Assembly (NCBI GenBank): GCA_023614405.1
Contig: CM042693.1
Span: 152,846,731-152,910,730, forward strand
Direction: 5' to 3'
Source of the DNA: Avena insularis
Lineage: Eukaryota; Streptophyta; Magnoliopsida; Poales; Poaceae
DNA length: 64,000 nt
Shown: one piece after another, positions 24,574-36,342 of the stretch
Layout of the letters: each line of letters begins with the position of its first letter
Numbering within the stretch: the first letter of the stretch is position 1
Position numbers and translations under genes: made by a program
The notes under the pieces: generated by a model
The model's input: the letters and a program-made list of their open reading frames with translations, nothing else
Databases searched by the model: none
Told to the model about the DNA's origin: nothing

Positions 24574-25330
24574 TTACATCTTGGCATGCTTGGGATCTTG
24601 TTGAAACTTCTCTGGACACTTGTCTGCATAATGGCCTATCTCTTTGCATTTGAAACACATCACTTGGCTGATATCTTTCTTTTCCTTTGGTATCATTGCC
24701 TTTTATTTGTTTCCTTGGTTCTTCTTCTTTTCTGGGCATTCATTGGCATAGTGTCCCATCTCTTTGCAAGTGTAACATTGCTCTTGGGTAATGTCCTTCT
24801 TGTTTGGGTTGGGGCATTTCTTCTTCTTCTTCTTGGGTCTCTCCAAAGCTAGGAGTTCTTCTAAATCATGCTCTTTATACTTCACCACAAAGGTGGGAAA
24901 TCTTTCTCTTTTCTTGGGGCATTTACTAGAGATATGACCTTTTTCTTCACAAGAGTAGCAACACTTTGTGATCACTTTGGATTTGGCCTTATGATGCATA
25001 GTTTTGACTTTGCCTTCATCCTTCTTGGTAGAAGTTGTTCCTTCATGAGGGTTTACAAGCTGTTGATGCACTCTACCTTGTTTCCTTTGTTGAACTATGG
25101 AATAGATGGGGCATTGGATAGGAACATGATTATTTCCTTCACATAGGAAGCAAGTAGCTTGAGATGTGGGGCATTGATTAGTTGGATGTTTCTTTTCACA
25201 ATTGGGGCATTGATCTTCATGCTCCTTGGAAGTGTGATCCTTGTCTCCACAAATATTGCAAGCTTGAGTTCCTTCTAAAATAACATCTTTGTCATCCTTG
25301 TTGTCATAAACTCCTTTGGAAGATTGTCTC
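24574..25330 (-). pseudogene. Element B gag-like product with six CCHC zinc knuckles
   Basis: One minus-strand frame, interrupted by a single TAA at 24703-24705, encodes six knuckles. In order they begin CNICGDKDH, CPNCEKKH, CFLCEGNNH, CYSCEEKGH, CYTCKEMGH and CFKCKEIGH. At least four fit CX2CX4HX4C exactly; the first two differ in spacing. A lysine-rich linker (about 24800-24850) separates the third pair. CCHC knuckles in retrotransposon Gag bind RNA; most plant Gag proteins have one or two, so six is unusual. The N-terminal gag-like stretch at 25275-25550 is in another frame, so the join between them is either broken or needs a frameshift. No intact start codon for the knuckle frame is evident. 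Confidence 0.6.
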
Positions 25331-25550
25331 CAATGATGATCATTTGAGTGGCCATCCCTTGCAACAATTGGGATTGAATTTTCAAAATCCTTTGTATGGC
25401 TGGGTCTAGTCCATTGTTGTTGGCTAAAAGCTGAGTTGTCACTTGGCTCAACTGGGTTTGGTTTGCTATTAGTTGTTCTCTCATGTGCATCTCTTGGTTG
25501 TTGTTGTTGTTGTCACCATCCTTGATGTTGGAGTTTCTTAGAGAAGTCAT
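25275..25550 (-). pseudogene. Element B gag N-terminal fragment
   Basis: This is a 91-codon minus-strand frame that begins MTSLRNSN and holds a run of asparagines and a glutamine/asparagine-rich stretch (MREQLIANQTQ, QLLANNNG). It resembles the low-complexity N-terminus of plant gypsy Gag proteins that precedes the retrotransposon gag domain. The main capsid-like domain (with a DADDWL-type motif, as in element C) is missing. The frame ends just where the knuckle frame begins, offset by one reading phase. It may be the start of the same product, truncated by a deletion or frameshift. Confidence 0.4.
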
Positions 25551-26286
25551 CTGTTTGGGTTGGATTGGGATTAGAATAGGCGGAATATTTCTAAGGAAAT
25601 AATTCTAATCACACACATCACAATTCACACAAGCAATGTGCAAGCAAACACAAACAACATTCCACTCAACAACAAAGTTCAAGCACATTTTTAAGCAACT
25701 AAAAATATGTTTTTTTTGTTACACCACATAAATTGGTGGGTTTGACTTAAACTAAATATGGTGGTCCATCTATATGGTTCACTTGTGATCTGTCCATCCT
25801 TCTTGGTTGATTCTTCTTGAACAAGATCTTTGTATCCTTAGAGAATTTCTTGAATCTTGGTCACAAAACTCCAAAGGATGATGGTTCCTTCTAAGTTGTG
25901 TTTCATTAGTCTTCAAGTTTTGAGCAACATTTCTTGTCACACTTGTAGTCCTTAGTGATATCTAATATTGAAGTCCTTGGTGAAAATGATGAAGATGTTG
26001 AAGTCATTAGAGTTGAAGATGTTGAAGTCATTAGAGTTGATATCCAAGGTTGAAGATGTCGAAGTCATTAGAGTTGATGAAGTCCTTTGCACATGGTGAA
26101 GTCTTTGGCCATGGGGTAGGCTTTGTCCATCAAGTTTGAAATAGAAGAGATGTAGAGTCAAAACCAAAATGGTTGAGGAAAGAGTTTATAAGATTGTTTG
26201 TAAATAAGTTTTGGAACAAATACAACTCCTATTTTTCTAAGGGGTTTTGTCCAATCCTAGGGATACAAATCCTACAGGCAACACAG
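25551..26286 (-). mobile_element. Element B untranslated leader with minisatellite
   Basis: This lies between the primer site and the gag-like frame. About 25982-26090 holds three imperfect copies of a unit containing gttgaagatgttgaagtcat. No other coding signal was seen. Confidence 0.6.
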
Positions 26287-26299
26287 TGCTCTGATACCA
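26287..26299 (-). other. Element B primer-binding site (tRNA-Met type)
   Basis: The plus-strand string gtgctctgatacca reads TGGTATCAGAGCAC on the minus strand. It is complementary to the 3' end of initiator tRNA-Met and lies two bases from the LTR boundary at 26302. Confidence 0.8.
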
Positions 26300-26301
26300 T
26301 C

Positions 26302-29300
26302 TATAAGGTTCCCAACCTTTAATAAGGTAGAGATCCATGTGTTTACAATGCTAGTCCCTGGATCAATAGCTAGCATCCAGAGTTAAGATGTAATATCAAG
26401 AAACAAAGGTCATAATACAACTTTATAACCAGGAATAACATAATTTATTACATCTTACATAGCTCATTTGGCTATCTCATTAGAATGCAGCAGAATATAA
26501 CAATAGCATGGGGTCCTTCATCTTCAAAGTGCCACAGGCAGACATGTTGGTTGTAGACTTGTAATCCTAATCATTAAACTTCACTAATATCAATCAAACC
26601 TGCAACATAACAAGTTACAGCCACAAGGGTCAATACATTTGAATTGTATTGGCAAGTGATACTATGGTAGTATAGTGGAGTCTATCATCTATATGCATTT
26701 GTCTAAGTGGAGCTTAGGCTTGCTTTGCTCAAAATAGATTTTCCTTATCATTTGAAAACTCTAAGTTTTTGCTTTGACAAAAATCTGTCCCAAGGAATCT
26801 CCCAATAGAAATTGGTGATCCTTTCAACCCTTGTTCAACCACAAGTTTTTAACTTAGAAATTTGGATGATGAGATTCTTGATAGATTCCATGTCTTGATG
26901 CTCAAATTGTCCTTTACCAGGGACATGGCTAAGTACTCAGATTTTTCACTCTGCAGAGGTGGTGCACTTTCCCCATAAGACTTGGTTTCACCAAGACAAG
27001 ATCTTTCAGAAGCCTTCCCTTAGAGCAGAATGGACGCGTTCCAACCTATCAAACCCCTACCACCAACTGTCCATTTGGCTAAGTTCTTGCAACCTATATG
27101 ATCCAGGCAGAGCCCATAATGCCATGTGGCTGCACTTGAAGCTTCTCAACATTTGACATCTCAAATCTCTTTGTTCCTGGGTGGCCATCCACAAGTGAGA
27201 TACACAAGGTAAACCATAGAAATGGGCCTTGTGAACCACTCAACACAAACCATTCCTTCCAATCCACCCAGGTGATTCATTCACTTAGTTGTTTTATTAA
27301 ACAAAACTCAAGTCCTCAGACTTAGAAATTTTTCCATAGCATTAATATATATTCCACCCTTGTTTTCTATTAGCTAAGCTAAGCATGATAGTAGTAGGAA
27401 CCTTAACTTAGGAAATTTCAACTAAGGTTTCATCTACTAGGATTTCCCATGGCATAGTTTATACTTAGCAAAATTCCATGCAAGTCCTACTTAGAAAATA
27501 TCACTAATGCATAGTGAAAATAATGGGACAAAGTATGAAGCTTCACTTGCCTTGTTGGTAGAGAGTATAATTTTACTCCTTGATCTTTGCAATGTTTACT
27601 CACTTCAAATCACTACAATTCAATCAAGCAAACAATATTTCAATCCACCATTCAAGCAATTCATCACATAAAATGATAGCAACAAAACAATGCATGCAAG
27701 CATGCAAAAGGTTGTTTTATTTGTAAAAGTGGTTTCTAATGGTTCATAAACATTTGAAATCACCTAATGGTCATTCTATAAAGTGGCAAAGTCATTTGCA
27801 AAAGGTTTCACTCCATAAACCATTTTTCAACCAAGTCATTATTTTATGTGGTGAAGAAATGTTTTTAATAAGGCAACATTCTATAGGTTTCATAAAATAT
27901 GTTTTCAAACCACAAAATCTTGTGTTTAGTGTCAGAGAGTTTATTTCCAAAACATTTCTCAAAGGTTTTCTTCCAAAACCATTTTTAATAATTAAACCAT
28001 ATTTTTATTTGACTAGAATTGGTTTAAATCCAAGATTCATTCTTTTGTTTCACCAAATACATTTTTGAAACCACAATTTGTTTCCTAGGGTCAGTAGGTT
28101 CAAAACAAACCATTTGCCAAAGATTTTATCCCCAAAATCATTTTAGAATAATTTTTATAACCTAAACAAGCATACATAAGTTTCTGCAAAAACAAACATT
28201 TTACCAGAAGCTTTTTACTAAACAAAGTGCATGGTTGGCTAGGGCTTGTTTTTCTGAATCCATTGATATAAAGTTTGCAAAATTTGGACGTGTAGATCAA
28301 AAGTTATGCAATTTACAAAACCACATATCTAATAGATTCAAATCTGTTTTTAAAACCAGAGTCTGGCCACGTGCCTTGTTATTACTCGTCCATACCGTTT
28401 CGTCTGGATCACGCTCTCTGGTGCGTTGGATTTAAGTTAGATCGAGCGGTGCAGATCAAGCGTAACGGTTCAGGTTTAAGTGATCTATCGCGTCCCTACG
28501 ATCTTCATCTAACGTCTATCAACACAGCGACCAAGAACTGGCGGTGCCGAGCGACGGTGGGCGGCGGCGATGCTCGGCTAGCGGAGGAGCTGGCGCTAGA
28601 GGAAGCAAGGAAGAGTAGGGAGATGCTCACCAGGCTCAGGAGAACACGACGAAGCTCAAGGTACTCGCGGTTGGTCAAGGGGCGCACTGGGGTTTCAGGA
28701 ATTCCTCGTCGGAGTTGCGTCTGACGACGGTCACGCTCTGTCGTCATCGAGGGCGGTGCTACTGGTCACGAAGAAACAAACAGAGGACACGGTTAGCTTC
28801 TTACGCAAGTCGCGGACACGCGTGTATCAAAAGGAGGGCAAGGGGGTCTGGTCTCACCGGTAGGGTTCGTCAGAACGGAGGCAGACGGTGGCGCTGCACT
28901 GGCGGTGACGTTGCCGAGCTTGCAGAGCACGTGCGGGTGAGCTGGCAATACGGAAAAGTTCTCCAGGATGTGGGGAACAAGTTAGGGTGGTCGAGGAGGC
29001 AAGGGGCGGTGTCTACTGGCCGGAATCGTTTGCGGAACTCGCTGGAGACAGTGGCAATGCGAGGCGGAATTGTCGCAGCCTGGTGGCTCCTGTGGGGTGT
29101 GGTCTGGGGGAGAAGGAAGAGGGAAGCCTGGCTCTTATCACTGCGTGGTCACGGCGAGAGATTAACGCAGCATTAAGGCGAATTCATGCGAAGAATTAAA
29201 CGGCAGGAACGGCAGCGGCGTCTGGGGGAAGAAGGGGTTGTCGCGGGTAGGGGAGAAAGAGCTGGCGGTGGGGTCCGCTTGGCAGCGTGAGAGAAAGATA

Positions 29301-30726
29301 GGGAACGGGGTCCACCGGTCAGTGTCACTGCGGGTGTGTGATTGAGTGAGAAAGAAAACGGTTCGGGAAAAAGATATGGGATGCCGATGGGCTTAGTGGG
29401 CTAGGCTAGTTGGGTTGCCTTGTTTCATATATTTTTTCTGTTCTGTTTGTTTTTCCTTTTTTCCTTTTCTTTTATTCTGTTTTGATTTTGTTTATTTAAT
29501 TCAAACACCCAATTGAATTCAAAACTTTGCCAGATTTTGTGTAGGGTTAAATTTTGGTTAGTAGCACATTCTGAAGTCAATTTTGAATAAAAACTTTATT
29601 CTTTTTAGAGTCTTTTATTTACTTCAAAATAGGTTCTAGTTTTAAATCAAATAGATTTAATAATATTTCTAAACACCATTTGATTTTCCAAAACCTTCCA
29701 AAATCTTTTCAGTAGGTTTTGATTACTTAAAGAGGTGTCAAATAATTCATCTTGAATTATTTGGAAAGGTTTTTAATAAGATTTATTAATCATTTAAAAT
29801 TGGGTATTTGTTTTAATTTCAATGGAATTTTTTATATGGTTTTAATTCCCTAAATTTTTACTTGGAAGATTTATTTTATTTAAGTTGATTAAACAACTTT
29901 TATTTCACTTGGGTAAATTCCAAATATCATTTCTCATGATTTAAATAATTGTTCTTATTAGAGATTTGTCTTCATTAAGATAGGGATAGAATGGTTATTT
30001 CCATTTTATTTTATTTGGAAAATTCTTTATCCTTTTATTTTATTTGGATTGGGATTATAATCATTCCATTTGCTTAATGGATTAGGCCAAGATTTAGTTT
30101 GGATCTTTGAATATTCTTTATTTAATAATTCTTTCTTTTCTTATAAAATCCATATCTTTTTATTTAGAGCACCAAACTTGGTGATTCCAATTTGTGAAAT
30201 CTTATTTTATATTTCTTTATCCTTTTAAATCTCTTTTGGATTATTTGCTCACCAATTGGTATGGGTTTCTAGATAGGTCCTTTATTAGTTTTGGGAATTC
30301 AATTTCTTATCTTATTAAATTCATAAGATTTTATTTATGGTTCCAATTAAGTGAATCCAATTTATATGGTTTTATAATATTTCTATTTGTCTTTCTTGAT
30401 CATTTGTGAATGTTTGTTGACAATATTTTATATGGATCAAATCCATAGGTTTGGAGATAACTTGGAAATGATTTTTATTCCATTAGGGTTTAGGGTTTGG
30501 ATTTAATTTCCAAGTGTTTAAATTTCCAGATACATTCATTGAGGAATGCAATTCCCTTGATTTGGATTTTTGTTGGATTCAAACTTTTACCAAAGTTTGT
30601 TCAAGATGGGATTTTAAGTTTCCTTTTAGAAACAGAAGTTTCTTTTCACCCTGATTTTCAACAAAAAATTTATTTTGTTTATTTTTTTTTCACATAACAA
30701 GATTTGGAAAATCTTGGGATGTGACA
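26302..30726 (-). repeat. Element B 5' LTR
   Basis: This is the direct repeat of 20048-24464. Its first bases are tataagg rather than tgtaagg, a point change in the terminal dinucleotide. It ends ...gggatgtgaca, then the target duplication tgttg. Confidence 0.88.
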
Positions 30727-30731
30727 TGTTG

Positions 30732-30965
30732 TTGCTACTAATTGGGCCATGGGTCCCAAGGTCCCTCCTATTGCTGCCGCTGTCCTTCCCAAGCAGGATT
30801 GTCCTGCTCCTCCTCCTGCTCATCCTGTTGCTCCTCTTGGTCATCCACCTCGGGGTCAGGATGGAGCCCATCCATAATCTCCATCACTTGGTCCTTGGTG
30901 AGGATCGAGTTGTCCTTCTCCAAAATCGAGAAATCTTGTGGACAAGGCAATGGCACCTGCTCATC
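30732..30965 (-). mobile_element. Element F: internal region, right part, with acidic frame
   Basis: This continues element F after the B insertion. The minus strand has a 62-codon frame (30768-30956) with a strongly acidic, glutamine-rich end (PDPEVDDQEEQQDEQEEEQD). I do not recognise the protein. It may be a piece of a retrotransposon-encoded ORF that continued into 19840-20047 before B inserted. The right limit is my estimate, from the change to element G-like sequence. Confidence 0.35.
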
Positions 30966-31724
30966 CTATGCAACATCAAGATAACCAAACCGATATGCTC
31001 GGAGCCTCCTGTTAGCTCGGTAAACACCAAGGAAGCTACAAGTAGTTATATATTTCACATGCATAACCATGGAGCCATCAACAGGTTGCATAATAGGTAT
31101 CAGAATATCGAGTCCTTCCGGCTAAACATCGCGCGACTCTGCTATGTTGAATCCTGGCTCCTTATGCGTGAGACACTAACTCGATGCACTTCCGGGTCAG
31201 TGGTTTCTCCTTGCATTAGTCTCCACTCGAGTCTGCAACTCGACTAGACACACGGGGGCTACTCCTATCAGGAGGGCTAGTCGCGCACCCGATATACTTT
31301 CGGGTCAGCGGTACACCCATGATATTGTCGACTACAACTCCATGATACAATACTCGAGTCTCTGCCCGAGTCTATGACTCCACCAGACACTCGGGGGATA
31401 CTCCAAACTAGAGCGCTGGTCGTGCACACAGAAGATCTTCGAGTGGCATGCTTCGATTCCTCACTCGAATCAATGATTCGACTAAGGACTCGGTGGTTAC
31501 TCCCATAGGGAGCGCTGGTCGCGCACCCTATAGTTCATTGTATTGACTACGTCCATAATGTTGACTCCTTTACAAAAACCGAACAAATTCAGCTGACCCG
31601 ACAAACTTTCGGGTGAAGTGTTTCACACTCGACACAACTTTCGACTCCGACATCCAAATGCAAGGTTCAAGACAACTAAAGTCTCCAACCGAATCTACGT
31701 TTCGGATGGACACTCGGGGGCTAC
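30966..31724 (+). mobile_element. Element G: 3' untranslated internal region with repeated motifs
   Basis: This stretch repeats a unit built from actcgggggctactcc and agcgctggtcgcgcaccc, at about 31228-31285, 31385-31425 and 31478-31530. It ends in the same string (31712-31724) directly before the LTR, where it serves as the polypurine tract. Such repeats before the 3' LTR are known in several Triticeae gypsy families. The coding part and 5' LTR are missing. Confidence 0.5.
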
Positions 31725-32263
31725 TGACATGGATATGCCCTACGGGTACTCGATGTTATCCTACCTGGTCCAGCCCGATGAAAGGCCCACTCGATGACCT
31801 ACCAGGGTCCGTGACGCCTATGACGTTTCGGCTGCTATGAAGCCCATATGGACACGGACTCCCAAGCGCACAAGACAAGGAAACTTCAAGACTAGAGTAT
31901 GAATACAACTTGTAACCTACGCGTATTGGCACCCGAGACCTAGCATCCCTATATATAAAGGCTAGGAGGGTCCAACAAGGAGGGCACGACACACGATACA
32001 ATAGGCTACGCCACAATATATCTCAACTCATCGCATACACACCTCCAGGCCAGATTGCATCTGCATACCCCTGTAATCTTCGGTTCCACCGTAATCAAGA
32101 GCAAACAAGAAGGAGTAGGGTTTTCCCTCTAGGGACCTGAACCTGGGTAAATCTCGTGTCCCTGTGTTGCTTGTCTGTTAACCGTTCCGTGACTTCCAGT
32201 ATCCCCATCTTCTCCAAAACCCAAGTCCATAACAATGGGTATTGACGAGATCGAACCTCGTCA
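31725..32263 (+). mobile_element. Element G: 3' LTR, 539 bp
   Basis: It begins tgacatggatatgccc and ends ...gaacctcgtca (TGAC...GTCA ends). A TATA-like site (ctatatataaag, about 31950) lies ~310 bp before the end. It abuts the truncated LTR of A' at 32264. Open frames on either strand (31613-31840, 31756-32016) are not considered genes. Confidence 0.6.
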
Positions 32264-33151
32264 TCCCCAAATTAAATAGAGGCATGAACCCACTACCGAG
32301 CATAAATACTCCCTCTTAGAGTCACTAGCATCTACTTGGCCAAGATAGCTACTAGAAACGAAGAGCATGCAAGATCACAAACAACACAGACATGGTAGAA
32401 TCAGTAAGATAGAACCATTAATCAATCTGACATAGTAATCTCAATATCCATCGGATCCCCGCAAACACAACATGCATGATTACAAATAGATGATCTTTGA
32501 TCGTGAACGGAGCTCACAAGATCTAAACATGGTAGCACAAAGGAGGAGAAACAACCATCTAGCTACGACATGGACCCGTAGTCCAAGGTGGAACTACTCA
32601 CGCATCATACCGGAGGCTGGCATGGTGATGAAGAAGGCCTTTGGGATGATCTCTCCCCTCCGGCAGGGTGCTGGGAAGAGTTTCAGATCCCTCCTGATCT
32701 AGGGACTATGGTGGCAGCGGCTACAGACTGTTTCATGGAAGATTGATCGGGTACTTAGGGTTTTGGTATCGGGGGCTTCTTATAGGCGAAGAGGCGAGGC
32801 AGGGGGGCACCCAGGGTGGTCACACCACCCTAGGCATGGGCTAGGCTTGGCCGCATGGCCAGGGGGTGTGGCTCCCTGGTGGCTCCCCTCCGTCTCGTAC
32901 TCTGGCTCCGTGTTCCCCACGGTAAAATATTGACTTTGGATTTCGTCCCGTCCAATTCCGAGAATATTGATTTTCTGCCTTTTCTGGAACCAAAAACAGA
33001 ATAAAACAGGCAAATGGCACTGTGGCATCTTGTTAATAGGTTAGTCCCAGAAAACAAATAAAAATACCTCAAAGTGTAGATAAAGCAAAGCAAAGTAGAT
33101 ACTAAACAAGCATGGAACATCAAAAATTATAGATACGTTTTCGACGTATCA
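32264..33151 (-). mobile_element. Element A': 3' LTR, truncated
   Basis: On the minus strand it begins TGATACGTCGAAAACGTATC and aligns with about the first 880 bp of the LTR at 52006-53547. The remaining ~650 bp are missing where element G abuts. A polypurine tract (aagcttggggatgc on the minus strand, 33152-33165) precedes it. Confidence 0.75.
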
Positions 33152-36100
33152 AGCATCCCCAAGCTTAATTCCTGCTCGTCCTCGAGTAGGTAAGTTATAA
33201 AAATAATAATTTTTTAGGTGACATGCACCATAAATATCAAGATCAAAACATTTGCAAGCATTGAAAGCTGGGATCAAAGAACTCTAAACATGAGCATGAA
33301 AGGATAAGTTCTAACAATAAGACAAAGTAACTATGCATGTGACATGAAAGGTTACAAACAAAGATCATGAATAACAATGCATTGAAAGACGTTTGTTTGT
33401 TTCACATATGAAAATATAGCATAGTGGCATTCATCTTGTCCCTCATGGAGTAGCAAATAAATGCATAGGACACCTTCAAAGTTCATAAGAGTGACTAGAT
33501 ATATATAGTTCATGAGCAAGCAATATCAACAATATGCATCAATCAATAAGTTTTGGGACAATGCACATAGAACTAAGAATGGCAACTATGCTCTCTTAAT
33601 TGGTCCTATGGATAGAAGGTGAATACTCAATATAATGGTGGAAGAAAGGCCCTTCATAAAAAGGGAAGCAGGGATTTCAAGTCTCATAAAGAGCTTCCAA
33701 AAATTATGGTACTTGTTAGCTTTCAGCTCTCATTGCCCCTATCATAAGCATCTTGAAGTGATTAAGGTTAAAGTGAACAAACTATGGAGTATATGCTTGA
33801 CAAAGTATAAGTTGGCAATCTCATGTCCTTTGAATACGAGGGCCGCTCCTCATGCTACTCAAGTTTAGTTAACGGTAAATTCTTGTCATAGTAAGTACAT
33901 GTGTATCATAGAGAACCACCAACGAGGTACCCCTTTCACATGATACAGGAGCTATCCCATAATCAAAATGACAAGGCAAGCAGACAACGAGCATCTCAGC
34001 AATCTTCTTATTTACCATGGGAAAATGGTGCTTTTTCTCTCTTTCCTCTTTTCTCATCTCTTTTTTTCTCAATCTCAATCTCTTTTTTATAAGAAGAATG
34101 CTTCATATACTGCTCACTATGGTGATGCTGCAAGTTTCCACCATGATTATGCATGGCTTAGGCTAGAGGCACAGGCGTTTCTCTAACACACATACATAAC
34201 TCCATGGACTTACAAGATCCCCTTTCATTTCACACCGACGACGTCCATAAACAAAAGAGCATGATGTCAATTGGGTACAATGTACAAGTGCAATGTTGAA
34301 AGCATTCCCCGTGACATCATGGTTCTGCTAATTCCAATGTATAAGTGTAAGCATATACAACATAGATGACACAATGGTTCAAGTTTATTAGGGGCAAGGA
34401 AAATAAAGTGTGCCATCAAGTTTGTGAGAGCTTTAATCACTAAGTTTTCACATAACAAGGTGACTTTTTAATTGGAAGGCAGATGAAAACAAGAATATAC
34501 TTGGAATGGTGTAACACACCATGCATAGGAATTTATAGTGGACACTTTGGAATAACTTAGTTTCTTGGGAGTTGGATGCATGAGTAGAGCTTACTCATAC
34601 AAGTGGAGGCTAGCAAAAGACTAGGAGCGACCAACTAAGAGAGCAATATTGGCTAATCATGCAGAGCGACAAAACATTACTAATAAAAGCATAAAGTGGT
34701 ACTACAAGTAAAAAACTAAATTATCATAGAGGCTATGGTGACTGGTTCATAGTCATAACACGGTGTGAGCATGTGCCAAGTCAACCCAAACAAAACATCA
34801 AAGAAGAATACCATAATACTATGCTTTTGTATGCTAAAACAACGCATGATTATCAATCCTAATTGTTTGGAACAAGTCATGCTACAAGAATAATCACTAT
34901 TCATAAGGTCAAAACAACATCTAGGATGACATGATAGAGCCTAAGTCACAGTCAAAGCAAGCTCCTCTTGTACTACTAAAGGAAGAACGTCCTACTCCTT
35001 TCCAACACCAATCAATTTATTTGAAACAACACAGCGAGAACGGGGGTCCAACTACTTTATTCAAGCAAACTAAGCAAACAAAAACCAAAAACAAAAACTA
35101 AGATGCTCTAAGAACAACACAACAGTGCATGAAACAATAAAAACAAAGTGTCTAGAAAGACCTGAGATTTTTATTGATGAAGAAGGGGATGCCTTGGTCA
35201 TCCCCAAGCTTTGACGCTTGTACCTCTTGAATATTTCTTGGGGTGACACGGGGTAGCATCCACAAACTTGAGCTTTTGTCCATTCTTCATCTCATTACAT
35301 CATTCTTTCCCTACACCTAAATTTTTTCCTTCATACAAAACTTCACACAATCTTCATTAGCAACATTAGTGTATTCAAAAGATAATAGACCTTTGGATTG
35401 AGCTTTAGAATAGAAAAACTTTCACCAAAAACACAAGCTACTGTAGCAATTCCCTCAAAAAGCTCAATTTCCCAAAGAGAACCCAAAAAGGAATCAATAA
35501 GAAGCAAATGCAAATAATGGCAGAAATCTGTCAAAACAGACAAGAAGGTAGAAACCGAGTTTTCGAAGACCTTCTGTTGCTCAAATCAAAAAGTGTTGAA
35601 CTAACTAAAGTTATCTAACATACTGGGGGATTTATTCACAAAATATCAGCTAAATCCGACTTATAGAGATTCCTCACGAATTTTTACGGTGGAGCACAAA
35701 AATCTGTTTCGGGACAGCAACTCCCCAAATCTTACTTCCCTCTCATTAGAGGTCATTATTGGTACAAAAAGCAAATAAAAAGGATAAGGAGAGGTCATTA
35801 CTGAAGTAATAACTTCCAAAACTCAAGAAAACTCTTGGGTTATCTCCCAACAAGTACTTTTCTTTAACGCCTTTAAGTTAGGCACAAGAAGCAAGAACCA
35901 AGTATTTACAAATGAAGAAGCATTAACATCAAACCTTGCTTTCAAAGGAGGAGAAAAAAGCAACTTCTCTCTCCTCATAGGGAAGTGTTCAATACCTTTC
36001 TTGAATGGAAATTGATATTTAATGGTGCCTTCTTTCATATCAATGATGACACCAACAGCAAAACTTTCACTAAAGACATAAGCTACTGTAGCAATTCCCT

Positions 36101-36342
36101 AAAAATTCTCAATTTCCCAAAAAGAACCCGAAAAGGAATCAATAAGAAGCAAATACAAATAATGGCAGAAATCTGTCAAAACAGACCAGTAGGTAGAAAC
36201 CGATTTTTCAAAGACCTTTTGTTGCTCAAATTAGAAAGTCTTGAACTAACGAACGTTAGCTAACAACCTGGGGTATTTATTCAAAAAATTACATCTCAAT
36301 CGGACTTACAGAGATTTTACACGAATTTTTACAGTGGAGCAC
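33152..36342 (-). mobile_element. Element A': internal region, left part
   Basis: This is mostly non-coding internal sequence, and 33160-34700 is the reverse-complement counterpart of 1-1534. Minus-strand fragments with a gag-neighbour look occur, for example 35823-36038 with KKGIEHFPMRREKLLFSP, but no gag, protease, reverse transcriptase or integrase domain was recognised. A direct duplication with a period near 645 bp begins at about 35413. Its second unit (from about 36066) is split by element C. The last five bases, agcac (36338-36342), are the left target duplication of C. Confidence 0.6.

Larger units (their letters stand above)
20048..30726 (-). mobile_element. Element B: non-autonomous retrotransposon with 4.4 kb LTRs
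   Basis: Two direct repeats of 4417 and 4425 bp flank only ~1.8 kb of internal sequence. A perfect 5-bp target duplication TGTTG lies at 20043-20047 and 30727-30731. The Met-tRNA-type primer site is at 26287-26299 on the minus strand (starting TGGTATCAGAGC), so the right LTR is the 5' one. There is no protease, reverse transcriptase or integrase. The coding content is a short gag-like part and a stretch of CCHC knuckles. The LTRs look nearly identical apart from scattered substitutions, which suggests a fairly recent insertion. It lies inside element F. Confidence 0.88.
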
